Made by a program: the position numbers and the translations under genes. From positions 62,001-126,000 of the forward strand of contig CAVUUF010000009.1 in the NCBI GenBank assembly GCA_963744575.1: a stretch of 64,000 nucleotides of DNA, read 5' to 3'. Positions 8,022-20,350 of the stretch are shown here, in pieces. Positions within the stretch are counted from its first letter, which is position 1; every line of letters starts with the position of its first letter. Under the pieces are notes generated by a model. That model did not search any database, was not told the origin of the DNA, and worked only from the letters and a program-made list of their open reading frames with translations. Origin of the DNA: Palsa-504 sp963744575. Its GTDB lineage: Bacteria > Actinomycetota > Actinomycetes > Streptosporangiales > Streptosporangiaceae.

Positions 8022-11000
8022 CTACGGCTGCTCCGGGGGCACGCCGAGGGGGTCGGCGGCCAGGTAGAGGCGCGGCCAGCGGCAATCGACGAACTGGTCG
8101 AGGCAGCCGGCCAGGCGCTCCTCGAAATCGGCGTCTTCCGCCCGTGCGCCGACGGCCCGTTCGATGCCGGAAGCCAGGTCCACGCCGAACGCCACGGCCC
8201 GCACTTCCCAGGCCTCACGCTGGGCACTGTCATACCAGCGCTGCACGGTGCCCACCTGGCGCGCGCAGGTGTCCCCGGTGATCGCCTGCCCGTATGTCCG
8301 CTCCCATTCCGGACTTCGCGGGTGCGGGCCGGCGCCCGGGCCCTTCCGGTCGGCCGCCTTGAGCGCGTCGAGGACGAGCGTCCACTCGTAGGCCGGCGCG
8401 AGCCACTTCGGTTCCTCCCGCTGGCATAGCCAGCTTCCCCGGGACATCCGCGACCTGATCGCGGTGCTGACGTGGGAGGCCAGGCCGACCGGGCTGACCC
8501 GGGCGGCGATGACCGGCACCCGGGCGCTGACGGCCGCGTCCACCCCATGGGAGATGGCGCAGTCCCGCAGCCGGGACGGCATCACCCGCAGCAGCGAGAG
8601 CAGCGCGGTGCGCGGCACCGGCATGGGCCAGCCGGTCAGGTGCCCGAGCACCGACAGCTCGGCCCACAGCCTGATCGCCGGGTACTCCGCCAGCGCGCGC
8701 TGGGCCATCCGCATGTCCCGCAGCGTGCAGGGCCGTCCGGCGCAGTCGGTGCCGCAGGTGATGCTGCGCGGGCGCACCACGCCGGCCGGGCTGGCGGTGG
8801 ATGCCTCCGCGGCCGTTTCCCGGCCGGTGCCGTCGGGCATCTGCGCCAGCAGCGGGAAGTCCATGCCGTCGGCGAACACCGCCGCCTCGCCCGGCCTGAG
8901 CGTGACCAGGAACCGGTTCTGCGCCTGGGTCATGTTCATCGTCGCGCCCACGGCCTCACGGTCGTCGGCCGCGGGCAGCCGGTGGGTGATCTTCACCGCG
9001 GTGTTCTTGATGACGTCCTGGATGAGCCGACCGGGGATCTGCTCGGCGATGACGAGGCCCTCGCCGTAGGCGCGGATCTCGGCGAGCAGCCCGGCGAACA
9101 TCTCGACCGCGTGCCCTGTCGCACCCCCGGAGGCGCCGGTTTCCTCGCGGCGGAGCAGCCGGTGCGCCTCCTCGATGACGGTCAGATGGCGCAGCCCACC
9201 CGGGATTACAGGTCCGGCCCGGTTCGCCATCCGCAGGTGCTCGGCCAGCCTGATCAGCACCGTTCCCATCAGGAAGGCCTTGTCGGCGTCGTCGCCCACG
9301 TCCTCTATCTCCAGTACGGCGTTCGTCTTGAGCAGCTTGCCGAAATCGAGCTGATGGCCGCCTTCGAGGAACCGGCCGGTGGTGCCGAGCCGCAGGCTGG
9401 ACAGCCGCACCTTGATGAAGCCGAGCACGTCGTCGGTGATCCGCTGGCTGTAGCCGATCTCCTGGACGATCCTGACCGCGGCCCGCTGCAGGTCGGTGAG
9501 GTTCGGGTAACGGGGGCTGGTGTCGGCCGTGACCGTCTCGCTCAGCGCCAGGTCCCAGCCCGCGTCCTCGTACACCCTGGTCAGGGCCGCGCTGAGCACC
9601 TGGGGGAAGGGCTCGTCCGAACGGAAGGACGCGACGAACAGCGCCTTGACCAGGTCGGCGTGGGTCTGCAGCGGGAACCGGCGGCCGTCGGCGTCCGGCG
9701 CGGGCTCCAGCGGGTCGAGCCCGGCGGCGATCGCGTCCGGCTCACCGGGCCGGATCCGCACCACCCCGGGGGCCTGGCCGGGGCCGGCCAGGCGGGCGGC
9801 CATCAGCCGGTACTCGGCCTTGGCCGGTTCCACCACGAGCCAGGGGATGCCGGCCCGGGTGACGGCCTCGAGCAGCGCCCGCACGGTCTGCGACTTGCCC
9901 GAGCCGGTCGCGCCGCTGACGAACACGTGCCGGTTCAGCGAGTCGAGGGGCAGCACCAGCGGCCCCGCTGACCTGCGGTTCCGGTCCAGGATCTGGCCGA
10001 CGGCGACGGCCTGGCGGTCGGATTGCGACTCCTGGGTGACGTCGAAATCCGGCCGCAGCGCCAGCCGGATCCCGGGCAGCTCACGCTCCGGCGGCCGGGA
10101 CAGGGCGGCGACCAGCTCGGTGCTCGCGTAGAACGGGTAACCGGGCAGCGCGTCGCCGCCGGCCGGGCCCGGGCCCGGATCTTCCAGGACTTCCTGCAGG
10201 CTGCGGGCGGCGTTACCGGACGGGGCGATCGCGTAGGGCAGCCCGGTCAGGTCGGCCGAGGCGCACACCAGGCCGGCCACCCGCGCCGCGGCCCCGGCGT
10301 CGGCGCCGCCCGCGAGCAGCCGGACCCGCCACAGGCCCGCCGAGGCACCCGTGCGCACCTCGGCATGCCGCAAGTTCAGCCGGCGAGCCGCCGTGGCCCG
10401 GTCGGGGAACCGGTCCGCATCGCCCGTGGACCAGCGCTCGTCGCGAGCCAGCTCGTCCGCTATCTGGAGGATCTCGGCCGCGCTCAGCGGCTCGGCGACG
10501 ATGAGCCAGCCGAACGGTCCCGGCCACACCGCGAGCAGGCATTCTTCCAGCGACGGCGGCGGCCGGTCGCCGCCGCGGCGGTCATGGTCATGGTCCGGCA
10601 GCAGCCCGTCGCTGATCCCGCCGATGGCGCGCCACGAGGGCAGCCGGGCCATCAGCCCGGCCAGCGCGCCGCGGGCCAGCGCCCGGGCCCGGGCGCCACC
10701 GGGCAGGGTGAGGAACGCCTCCGGGCCGGCGGCGCTGCCGACCAGGCCCGCGCCCGCGGCCAGAAGCTGAACCGGGCCGTCTACGCTCAGCCTCATCCAG
10801 CCGAGGGCCAGGGCGCCCGCGTCGCCACCCGTGGCCCCGGCCCCGGCGTGATACGCCGCGGCCACGGCGGCGAGCCGCTGGCTGCGCCCGGCGTCGCCGG
10901 GCTCGCGCGCCGCGGGTCCCGTCGCGTCGGCCCCGGGTCGCCGGGGGATCTCGGTGATGCGGTACGCGTCAAGCTCGCTGAGCCGCTGCCAGGCCCTCAT
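8022..11000 (-). CDS. HerA/FtsK-like P-loop ATPase (DUF87 type)
   Basis: 992 residues. A long N-terminal region of unknown fold (about 1-340) precedes a motor domain: Walker A GATGSGKSQ with K369, then LVVEPAKAEYR, then Walker B VIEEAHRLL (E610-E611), with an AEIRAYGEGLVIAEQ segment typical of HerA/VirB4 ATPases. After the motor a Cys cluster (CGTDCAGRPC) may bind zinc, followed by about 250 residues without a recognised domain. HerA proteins translocate DNA, often with a NurA nuclease, but none is encoded nearby. A small membrane protein lies 140 bases upstream on the same strand. Role in DNA processing or defence is inferred only. Confidence 0.82.
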   Translation of the reverse strand: MRAWQRLSELDAYRITEIPRRPGADATGPAAREPGDAGRSQRLAAVAAAYHAGAGATGGDAGALALGWMRLSVDGPVQLLAAGAGLVGSAAGPEAFLTLPGGARARALARGALAGLMARLPSWRAIGGISDGLLPDHDHDRRGGDRPPPSLEECLLAVWPGPFGWLIVAEPLSAAEILQIADELARDERWSTGDADRFPDRATAARRLNLRHAEVRTGASAGLWRVRLLAGGADAGAAARVAGLVCASADLTGLPYAIAPSGNAARSLQEVLEDPGPGPAGGDALPGYPFYASTELVAALSRPPERELPGIRLALRPDFDVTQESQSDRQAVAVGQILDRNRRSAGPLVLPLDSLNRHVFVSGATGSGKSQTVRALLEAVTRAGIPWLVVEPAKAEYRLMAARLAGPGQAPGVVRIRPGEPDAIAAGLDPLEPAPDADGRRFPLQTHADLVKALFVASFRSDEPFPQVLSAALTRVYEDAGWDLALSETVTADTSPRYPNLTDLQRAAVRIVQEIGYSQRITDDVLGFIKVRLSSLRLGTTGRFLEGGHQLDFGKLLKTNAVLEIEDVGDDADKAFLMGTVLIRLAEHLRMANRAGPVIPGGLRHLTVIEEAHRLLRREETGASGGATGHAVEMFAGLLAEIRAYGEGLVIAEQIPGRLIQDVIKNTAVKITHRLPAADDREAVGATMNMTQAQNRFLVTLRPGEAAVFADGMDFPLLAQMPDGTGRETAAEASTASPAGVVRPRSITCGTDCAGRPCTLRDMRMAQRALAEYPAIRLWAELSVLGHLTGWPMPVPRTALLSLLRVMPSRLRDCAISHGVDAAVSARVPVIAARVSPVGLASHVSTAIRSRMSRGSWLCQREEPKWLAPAYEWTLVLDALKAADRKGPGAGPHPRSPEWERTYGQAITGDTCARQVGTVQRWYDSAQREAWEVRAVAFGVDLASGIERAVGARAEDADFEERLAGCLDQFVDCRWPRLYLAADPLGVPPEQP

Positions 11001-11140
11001 CCGCGTACCGTGGCTGCCGGGAGCGCGATCAAACTGCCGCCAATCAACACGTGACCCGTCACGGATACAAACACCTTAGACACGCAGAGTCGGGCATTGG
11101 AAGGGCCGCCGGGGGCGACGGCGGATGGGCCGGGCGCGCC

Positions 11141-11410
11141 TCACGGCCGCCTGTCGCCGCGGACGGCCCACGGCGACCGATCGGGGTCGTGCAGGGGGTA
11201 CGGCTCGTACCCGGGCGGGTACCCGTACCGCCAGCCGGGCCGGCCCTGCTCCTCGTGACCGGGCGGCCGCCCACGCCGGCCCGATCGCGCCTTGGCCTGC
11301 AAGACCGCGAACGTGCCCACGGCGAGCATCACCACGGCCACCAGCACGACCCGGCCGAGCACCGGGCCGCTCCCGCCCTGGCCGCCAGCCGCCAGCCAAG
11401 CCGCTGTCAT
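11141..11410 (-). CDS. Small single-pass membrane protein, unrecognised
   Basis: 89 residues. One transmembrane helix (about residues 18-40, VLGRVVLVAVVMLAVG) is followed by a basic then Pro/Tyr/Asp-rich tail. The start ATG has GGGAGG three bases upstream, rather close. It lies upstream of the HerA-like ATPase on the same strand and could share its promoter. No family recognised; a real gene is likely but unproven. Confidence 0.45.
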   Translation of the reverse strand: MTAAWLAAGGQGGSGPVLGRVVLVAVVMLAVGTFAVLQAKARSGRRGRPPGHEEQGRPGWRYGYPPGYEPYPLHDPDRSPWAVRGDRRP

Positions 11411-12016
11411 CCGCCTCCCTGCCCTTCCCCGCCTGGGATCACCGTGTTCTGCCGCCGCGCCGGGCAGGCGCGATCAGCCGGGTGACCGGTGCCGCGGCCG
11501 CCGCGGTGGAAGAAGGCGGTGATCAGCGGCGACCGCGGGCACTGGTCACAATTCGTACTACGAGTGACCGGCCGGATACGGTTCGGCCCAGGCGAATGGC
11601 GTAACCATCTCGTCACAAGTCGCTGACGTCCTGCGCCTCATCACCCATGAGTATTCATATTTCGCCGGCGCTACTGTGCGAGCAAGGCTGAGCTTTGAGG
11701 GTTGAAATTCATGCTGCCTGCGAATACGCAGAGCCCGGCAGGCCGCGCGCTGGGCCGGTATTGCGTGTGCCGTCTGGACCCGGGCCTCGTTCAGGTTCCC
11801 GGACGGGCTGCCCAAGGCGCTGCGGGGCGGTAACGGCCCGCAGAGCCCCTGGGTGGCCTCCGCCGTGATCTCGGCGGCCCGGCAAAGCCGCGGGTCCTGA
11901 TCCGGTTCCGGCGCGGCGTCCGGTATTGTCCAGAGCAGTACCACGCGGCCGCGGGCGGGGTCCCGGCTCGGGGTGTGCCGCCGACGTGAAACCACTCATC
12001 CGGAAGAAGGGCACTC
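11411..12016. other. 606-base intergenic region
   Basis: No convincing gene. Open frames here show no motif, no good ribosome site and no transmembrane or low-complexity signature. The right end carries the GAAGAAGG ribosome site for the methyltransferase that follows; promoters for the two outward-facing genes must lie inside. I see no hairpin or repeat. Confidence 0.5.
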
Positions 12017-12829
12017 GTGAGCGGGAACTCACCTGCTGAGACCGTACCACCCGGCGTGGACTCCAGCGTGCCGAATTCGGCCCGGGTCTGGAACTACTGG
12101 CTGGGTGGTAAGGACAATTACGCGGCCGACCGGGAGACCGGCGATCACGTCCTGGCGGCCCTGCCGATCATGGGCACGATCGCCCGCGAGGACCGGGCGT
12201 TCCTCGGCCGGGCCGTGCGCTACGTGACCGGGCAGGGTATCCGGCAGTTCCTCGACATCGGCACGGGCATTCCGACCGCCGACAACACCCACCAGGTGGC
12301 CCAGGGGCTCGCTGCCGAGTCCCGCATCGTCTACGTCGACAACGACCGGGTGGTACTCGCCCACGCCCGCGCGCTGCTGACCAGCACGCCGCCGGGTTCG
12401 ACCGTCTTCATCGACGCTGACCTGCGCGATCCGGACGGCATCCTGGCCGCGGCGGCGCAGACCCTGGACTTCGGCCAGCCCGTCGCGGTCATGCTGCTGG
12501 CCATCCTGGGGCACCTCGGCGAGGACGACGATCCGCACGCGGTCGTCGCCCGGCTGATGGACGCCGTGCCCTCGGGCAGCTACCTGGTGGTTTCCCATCC
12601 CATCGACACCTCGGCGGAGATGAACGAGGCCGCCCGGGTGTGGAACGAGGCCAGCCCGGTCAAGATCTGGCCGCGGTCCCGCGCCGAGATCGCCCGGTTC
12701 TTCACCGGCCTGGAGCTGCTCGAGCCCGGAGTGGTATCGCTGCCCGAGTGGCGGCCGGACGGACCGGGCGCGGACGGCGAGCCCGGCGTGATGGTGCCCC
12801 ACTTCTGCGGCGTGGGCCGCAAGCCGTAG
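12017..12829 (+). CDS. SAM-dependent methyltransferase of the DUF574 (Methyltransf_19) family
   Basis: 270 residues. Members are numerous in actinomycetes; most have no assigned substrate. Family features: the N-terminal NSARVWNYWLGGKDNY block, the SAM-binding loop DIGTGIPT at about residues 80-87, VYVDND (end of strand 2) and a conserved end. GTG start with GAAGAAGG spaced nine bases upstream. It converges on treZ with a 36-base gap, and no other gene on its strand is adjacent, so context says nothing about the substrate. Confidence 0.88.
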   Translation: MSGNSPAETVPPGVDSSVPNSARVWNYWLGGKDNYAADRETGDHVLAALPIMGTIAREDRAFLGRAVRYVTGQGIRQFLDIGTGIPTADNTHQVAQGLAAESRIVYVDNDRVVLAHARALLTSTPPGSTVFIDADLRDPDGILAAAAQTLDFGQPVAVMLLAILGHLGEDDDPHAVVARLMDAVPSGSYLVVSHPIDTSAEMNEAARVWNEASPVKIWPRSRAEIARFFTGLELLEPGVVSLPEWRPDGPGADGEPGVMVPHFCGVGRKP

Positions 12830-12865
12830 CACGGTCCTCACCCCGGCCGGCGGAGCGCGGTCGGC

Positions 12866-14623
12866 TCATGACGCCGGGGTCAGGGCCTTGGTCTCGATGA
12901 CGGCGAAGGTGGCGGGTGGCATCGTGACCGTGCCCTGCTTGATCGTGACACCCGGGCTGGACGCGGCCAGCACGCCCACGCCGGGCTGCCCGAGCGGCAG
13001 CCGGACGGTGCGGCTGCCCAGGTTGGCCGCGATCCGTAGCCGCCCGCGCCGGACCAGGAGCCAGCGCGCCTGCTCGTCGAAGTCGGCGTGTACCCGGTCG
13101 AGGCGGGGGTCGGTCAGCTCGGGCCGGGCCCGGCGCAGCGCGATCAGCTCCTGGTACCAGGCCAGGATGCCCAGGTGCGGGTCGCGGTCCCGTTCGGCCC
13201 AGTCGAGCTTGGACCGCAGGAAGGTCTGCTCGTCCTGGGGGTTCGGGATGTCGGCCGCCCCCCAGCCGTGTTCGGTGAACTCGGCCTCGCGGCCCTTGGC
13301 CACGGCCTCGGCCAGCCACGGCTCGATATGGTCGGTGAAGTACTGCCACGGGGTGGCCGCACCCCATTCCTCACCCATGAACAGCATGGGCGTGTAGGGC
13401 GAGGTCAGCACCAGGCCGGCACCGACCTTGAGCAGGCCGGGCGCGAGCGTGGCGGAGATCCGGTCCCCGCTGGCGCGGTTGCCGACCTGGTCGTGATCCT
13501 GCAGGTAGCCGAGGAAACGGTGGGCGGGCACGCGGAACACATCCACCTGGCGGCCGTGCGTCCGGCCGCGGAAGGCGGACCAGATGCCGTCGTGGAAGAA
13601 CACCCGGGTGTGGGTCTTGGCCAGCGCCCCCATCGAGCCGAAGTCACAGTAGTAGCCCTGCCGCTCGCCGGTGACCGCCGCGTGCACCGCGTGGTGGAAG
13701 TCGTCGCTCCACTGCGCGGCCAGCCCGTATCCGCCGGCCTCTCTCGAGGTGACCAGGCGCGGGTCGTTGGTGTCGGATTCGGCGATCAGGATCAGCTCGC
13801 GGTTCAGCAGCGCGGCGAGAGCGAGCACCTCGGTGGCGAGTTCCTCGAGGAAGTGCAGCGCCCGGTGGTCTTCCAGCGCGTGCACCGCGTCGAGCCGCAG
13901 CCCGTCGAGGTGGTAGTCGCGCAGCCACATCAGCGCGTTGCCGATGAGGAACGCGCGCACCTCGTCCGAACCGGGCTGGTCCAGGTTCACCGCGGGACCC
14001 CACGGGGTCACATGCGCCTCGGTGAAGTACGGCCCGAAGGCGTCCAGCCGGTTGCCGATGCCGACGTGGTTGTACACCACGTCGAGCAGCACGGCCAAGC
14101 CGCGGGCGTGGCAGGCGTCCACGAACCGCTTCAGCCCGTCCGGACCGCCGTAGGGCTCGTGCACCGCCCACAGGTTGATCCCGTCGTACCCCCAGCCGTG
14201 ATGCCCGGGGAAGGCCGCGACCGGCATCAGCCCGACCGTGTGCACGCCGAGGTCGCGCAGGTGGTCGAGCCGTCCGATGGCGGCGTCGAACGTGCCCTCG
14301 GGGGTGAACGTGCCGACGTGCAGCTCGCAGATCAACGACCCGTGCAGCGCGCCGCCACGCCACCTGGAGTCGGTCCAGCGGAAGGCGGAGTGGTCGTAGG
14401 TACGGCTCAGGCCCATGACACCGAACGGCTGCCGCAGCGAGCGCGGGTCGGGCAGCGGCTCGCCGTCGTTCAGCCGGAAGCCGTAGTCGATGCCAACCAC
14501 GACGTCGGGGACGTCCACGCTCCACCAGCCCGCCGCGGTTTCCTGGCCCATCGGGTAGCGCTGTCCGGCCGCCTCCACCTCGGCCTTGCTGACGGCCGGG
14601 GCCCAGACGCTGAATGTGGTCAC
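12866..14623 (-). CDS. treZ: Malto-oligosyltrehalose trehalohydrolase
   Basis: 585 residues, GH13 family. It releases trehalose from maltooligosyl-trehalose made by TreY. Shown by an N-terminal carbohydrate-binding-like domain (FSVWAPAV, about 1-95), then a TIM barrel with DVVYNHVG, nucleophile D245 in LRLDAVHAL, the acid region LILIAESD, and YLQDHDQVGNR. The ATG overlaps the treY stop by 4 bases, and this is the last gene of a glgX-treY-treZ operon. Full length for the family. Confidence 0.94.
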   Translation of the reverse strand: MTTFSVWAPAVSKAEVEAAGQRYPMGQETAAGWWSVDVPDVVVGIDYGFRLNDGEPLPDPRSLRQPFGVMGLSRTYDHSAFRWTDSRWRGGALHGSLICELHVGTFTPEGTFDAAIGRLDHLRDLGVHTVGLMPVAAFPGHHGWGYDGINLWAVHEPYGGPDGLKRFVDACHARGLAVLLDVVYNHVGIGNRLDAFGPYFTEAHVTPWGPAVNLDQPGSDEVRAFLIGNALMWLRDYHLDGLRLDAVHALEDHRALHFLEELATEVLALAALLNRELILIAESDTNDPRLVTSREAGGYGLAAQWSDDFHHAVHAAVTGERQGYYCDFGSMGALAKTHTRVFFHDGIWSAFRGRTHGRQVDVFRVPAHRFLGYLQDHDQVGNRASGDRISATLAPGLLKVGAGLVLTSPYTPMLFMGEEWGAATPWQYFTDHIEPWLAEAVAKGREAEFTEHGWGAADIPNPQDEQTFLRSKLDWAERDRDPHLGILAWYQELIALRRARPELTDPRLDRVHADFDEQARWLLVRRGRLRIAANLGSRTVRLPLGQPGVGVLAASSPGVTIKQGTVTMPPATFAVIETKALTPAS

Positions 14624-17134
14624 CGGGACTGGCCGTTCCCGCGCTGTTCCTGCTCCGCCGCCCAGATCCGGTCCGGGATGAGCAACGCCACCGGGAGACG
14701 CCTGGTCAGCTCGGCCAGCGGCGGCCGCAGGCCGGCGTGCCTGACCCCGGTCAGCACGTCATGCCAGTGCGGTTCGGGCAGCAGCAGGGCGGTGTCCGCC
14801 CAGCCGCCGCGGCGCCGCAGCCCGGCGGGCAGCCGGGTGACCACGGTGACCGCGTGGCCGCCGCGCAGGAAGGCGAACGCGTGCTCGGCGGCCGGGCCTT
14901 CGCTGGCCAGCGGCGTGTAGCCGCCGGCGAACCAGTCGGGATGGTCCCGCCGCAGCCACAGCGCACGCGAGGTCACCAGCAGCTTCTCCGCGTCCAGGCC
15001 GACCGCGTGGTCCGGGCCCGCCTCGAGCGCGTCCAGCAGCCGCTGGCGGCGCCGGTAGTCGACCGGCCGCCGGTTATCCGGGTCCACCAGGGACAGCCCG
15101 GTGAGCTCGCAGCCCTGGTAAACGTCGGCCACCCCGGGCATGGTGAGCTGCACCAGCTTCGCGCCGAGGGCGTTCACCCGGGCGTCCGGGGCGATCCTGG
15201 CCACGAAGCCGGCGATGGCGGAGATCAGTTCGGTGTCGCCGGTCACGGCCTCGGCCAGGCCGAGCACCGCCGACTCGTAGCCGGGTCGGCGCACCGTCCA
15301 GGACGTCCGGGTCTTAGCCTCGCGCATGGCCTTGCCGAGATACTCGCCGAGGCGGCCGGACCCGATCAGCCACGCGCCGACCAGGGTCTGCCACATCAGG
15401 TACTCCAGGTCGGGCTCCGGGGCCCGCTCGGCGGCTTCGGCCACGGCGCCGTCGGTGAGCCACCGGGCCAGGCCGCGCCACTGGGCCACCTGGTGTCCCC
15501 ACTCCTGCGGCCATTCCGCCAGCACGGCCAGCCGGGCCCGGACGTCTTCCTGCCGTTTGGTGTCGTGCGTGGACAGCGTGGTCAGGGTGCCGGGCCAGCG
15601 GCTGGCCACCCGGCCGGCCGCGGCGTGGAACTCGGCCGGGCTGACGCCGAAGACGTCCGGGCTGCCGCCCACCTCGTTCAGCGCGGCCAGCCGCGACCAG
15701 CGGTAGAACGCGGTATCCTCCACTCCCTTGGCCAGCACCGGGCCGGTGGTCTGGCCGAACCGCACCACCAGCTCGTCCCGCACGGCCTGCTCGTCCTGGT
15801 CACCGGCCGGCCCGCCCAGGCCGAGCACGGCGACCCGGACCCCGTCCAGGGCGGGATGCAGGCGCTCGTCCAGGTGGTCGCGGGCGGCGGACGCGGCCGC
15901 GGTCACCGCCGCGGCCGCGGCGGCGGACGGCGGCTCGCCCGGGGTCACGTAGGCCCGGTACACGCCGAACTCGGTCAGCACGGCGACCAGCACATCGTGC
16001 AGGTCGGCGGCGCTGAAGCCGGCCAGCGCGGGGTAGCGGGCCCGGGCGAAGAGCCGGGTCAGCCGGGCCAGTTCGGCCGCGAAGGTGCCGTCCGCGATGT
16101 CGCGCTTGGCGTCCCGCTCCACCTCGGCGAAGCTTTCCTTCCCGCCCGTGAACCGGACGTACTCGCCGGTCATCGGCACGTCCCCGGCGGGGTCGGTGAA
16201 CAGGCCGCCGACCAGCGCCAGGGCGTCGTAGCCTGTGGTGCCCGCGCACGGCCAGTCGGGCAGTTCCTCGCCGTGCGCCAGGATCTTCTCCACCACCACC
16301 CAGGCGCGGCCGGTCGCCTCCGCCAGCCGGGTGAGGTAGCCGCGCGGGTCGGTCAGCCCGTCCGGGTGGTCCACCCGCAGCCCGTCGATGAGCCTCTCGC
16401 CCAGCAGGCGCAGCAGCACCTCGTGGGTGGCGGCGAACACGCCGGGATCCTCCACCCGGATCGCGATGAGCTCGTTGATGTCGAAGAACCGCCGGTAGTT
16501 GAGCCGGGTGGCCGCGTCGCGGGCGTCGGCGAGCCGGTAGTGCTGCTGGGCGAGCAGGACCGGCAGGGGCAGATCGGCAACGCCGTCCCGGAGCGGAAGC
16601 ACGTGGTCGAAGTAGCGCAGCACCGGCCCGCGGTGCCCGGCGTTCTCCGGGTTCCGCGGCGCCGTGTCGATGATGAGGTCGCTCAGGCACTCCTCGAGCG
16701 GCCCGGCCAGGATGGGCATCAGCAGCCTGCCCTCCTGGGCGTCCCAGTCCACGTCGAACCAGTGCGCGAACTCCGACTGCCGTCCCTGGTAGAGCACCGA
16801 CCACAGCTGCCGGTTCAGCGTCTCCGGGGTCGGCCGGGCCATGTGGTTGGGCACCACATCGACGACGACCCCGAGGCCGTGCCGGTGGAACTCGGCCGCC
16901 ATGTCACGAAACGCGGGCTCCCCGCCGAGGTCTGCGGAGACCCGGGAATGGTCCACCACGTCGTAGCCGTGCGGCGAGCCCGGGTTGGCCTGCAGGATCG
17001 GCGACAGGTACACGTGCGTCACGCCCAGCGCGGACAGGTAGCCGGCCTGCTCGGCCGCTAGTCCGAACCCGAAACTGTCCCTGAGCTGCAGCCGGTAGGT
17101 GGACACCGGCCGCCGGCCGGGCCCGGTAGTGAGC

Positions 17135-17142
<8 letters not shown>
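14620..17142 (-). CDS. treY: Malto-oligosyltrehalose synthase
   Basis: 840 residues, GH13. It converts the reducing-end alpha-1,4 bond of maltodextrins to alpha,alpha-1,1, the first step of the TreY-TreZ trehalose route. Family features: STYRLQL near the N-terminus, GVTHVYLSPIL, DVVPNHMA, LRVDHPDGL, a KGVEDTAFYR block and PGVADVYQG. Overlaps glgX by 8 bases upstream and treZ by 4 downstream, so the three enzymes are made together. Length is normal. Confidence 0.95.
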
Positions 17143-19270
<2,128 letters not shown>

Positions 19271-19387
19271 CCCTCGCGCGGAGTGCGTGCTGACGCTCTC
19301 ACACTTCCCATGTCAGCCGCGACCATGCGCCCCACTCGCAGGCGGCCGGCGAGGCTCAGGCGGTCAGAACGCCGGGGATGCGCGGTT

Positions 19388-20350
19388 TCATCCCGTGGCG
19401 CGGCGGTTCCGGAGGGCCTCGACCAGGGCGGGAATGACCTGGTGCAGGTCACCGACGACGGCGTAGTCGGCGTGGGCGAGGATGGGGGCGCCGGGGTCGG
19501 TGTTGATCGCGATGATGTGCTTGGCGCCGGCGCAGCCGGCGATGTGCTGGATGGCGCCGCTGATGCCGCAGGCCAGGTAGAGCTCCGGGGTGATCTTGGT
19601 GCCGGTCTGGCCGACCTGCTGCTTGTGCGGGCGCCAGCCCTCCGAGGTGACCACGCGGGATACGCCGACCACGCCGCCGAGCAGCCCGGCCAGCTCCTCC
19701 AGTGCGGCGAAGCCGTCCGGGCCGCCCACGCCGCGGCCGCCGCCGACTACGACCCGAGCGGTGGCCAGCGACGCGCCGCCCGCCCCGGCCGGCGACTCGG
19801 CCGCCCGCACCACCAGGTCGGCCTCGGCCAGTTCGGGCTTGTGCAGGTGCGCCTCGATGGCGGCGGGCGTTTCCGCGGGAACGGCCGCGACCGAGTCGGT
19901 GGCCACGGTGAACAGCGCGACGGGCGCCTCCATCACCGCCTCCTCGAGCAGCAGCCCGGCCCAGCGGTGCCGGACCAGCCGGTGCGTGCGCCCGCCGTCG
20001 GGGGTGACGATCGTGCAGTTCGCGGCCATCGGCAGCCCGGTGATCGCGCCCAGGTGGGCCAGCACCTCGTTGCCCCGGTCAGTGCCGGCGGCCAGCACCG
20101 CGGTCGCCCCGGTCTCGGCCGCCAGCCCGGCCAGCGTCCGCGCCCAGGCCTGCGGCGCGTAGCCGTCGAGCGCGCCGGGCTCGATCAGGTACACGTCGGT
20201 GACGCCGTAGCGGGCCAGGGTGTCCCGAGAAGCGGCGGCGGCGAAGACGACCGCGTTGACGTCGCCGAGCGACCGGGCCAGGGTGAGGGCCCGCAGCGAG
20301 GCGTCGGCGGGTTCCGCGCCGTCGAGTTCCACCAAGATCAGCACCGTCAT
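19388..20350 (-). CDS. etfA: Electron transfer flavoprotein alpha subunit
   Basis: 320 residues from the ATG MTVLILVELDG; the open frame runs further upstream but this start overlaps etfB by 4 bases. It carries FAD and passes electrons from flavin dehydrogenases to the quinone pool. The C-terminal FAD domain is complete: GGGRGVGG, GQTGTKITPELYLACG and ISGAIQHIAG, then INTDPGAPILAHADY. It is the last gene of the nine-gene demethylation operon, so its likely electron donor is the flavoprotein encoded two genes upstream, not acyl-CoA dehydrogenases. Confidence 0.93.
   Translation of the reverse strand: MTVLILVELDGAEPADASLRALTLARSLGDVNAVVFAAAASRDTLARYGVTDVYLIEPGALDGYAPQAWARTLAGLAAETGATAVLAAGTDRGNEVLAHLGAITGLPMAANCTIVTPDGGRTHRLVRHRWAGLLLEEAVMEAPVALFTVATDSVAAVPAETPAAIEAHLHKPELAEADLVVRAAESPAGAGGASLATARVVVGGGRGVGGPDGFAALEELAGLLGGVVGVSRVVTSEGWRPHKQQVGQTGTKITPELYLACGISGAIQHIAGCAGAKHIIAINTDPGAPILAHADYAVVGDLHQVIPALVEALRNRRATG

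Noticed and set aside
11558..11995. Minus-strand open frame of 145 codons before the DUF574 gene
   Set aside because: No motif, no hydrophobic or domain-like pattern and no ribosome site.
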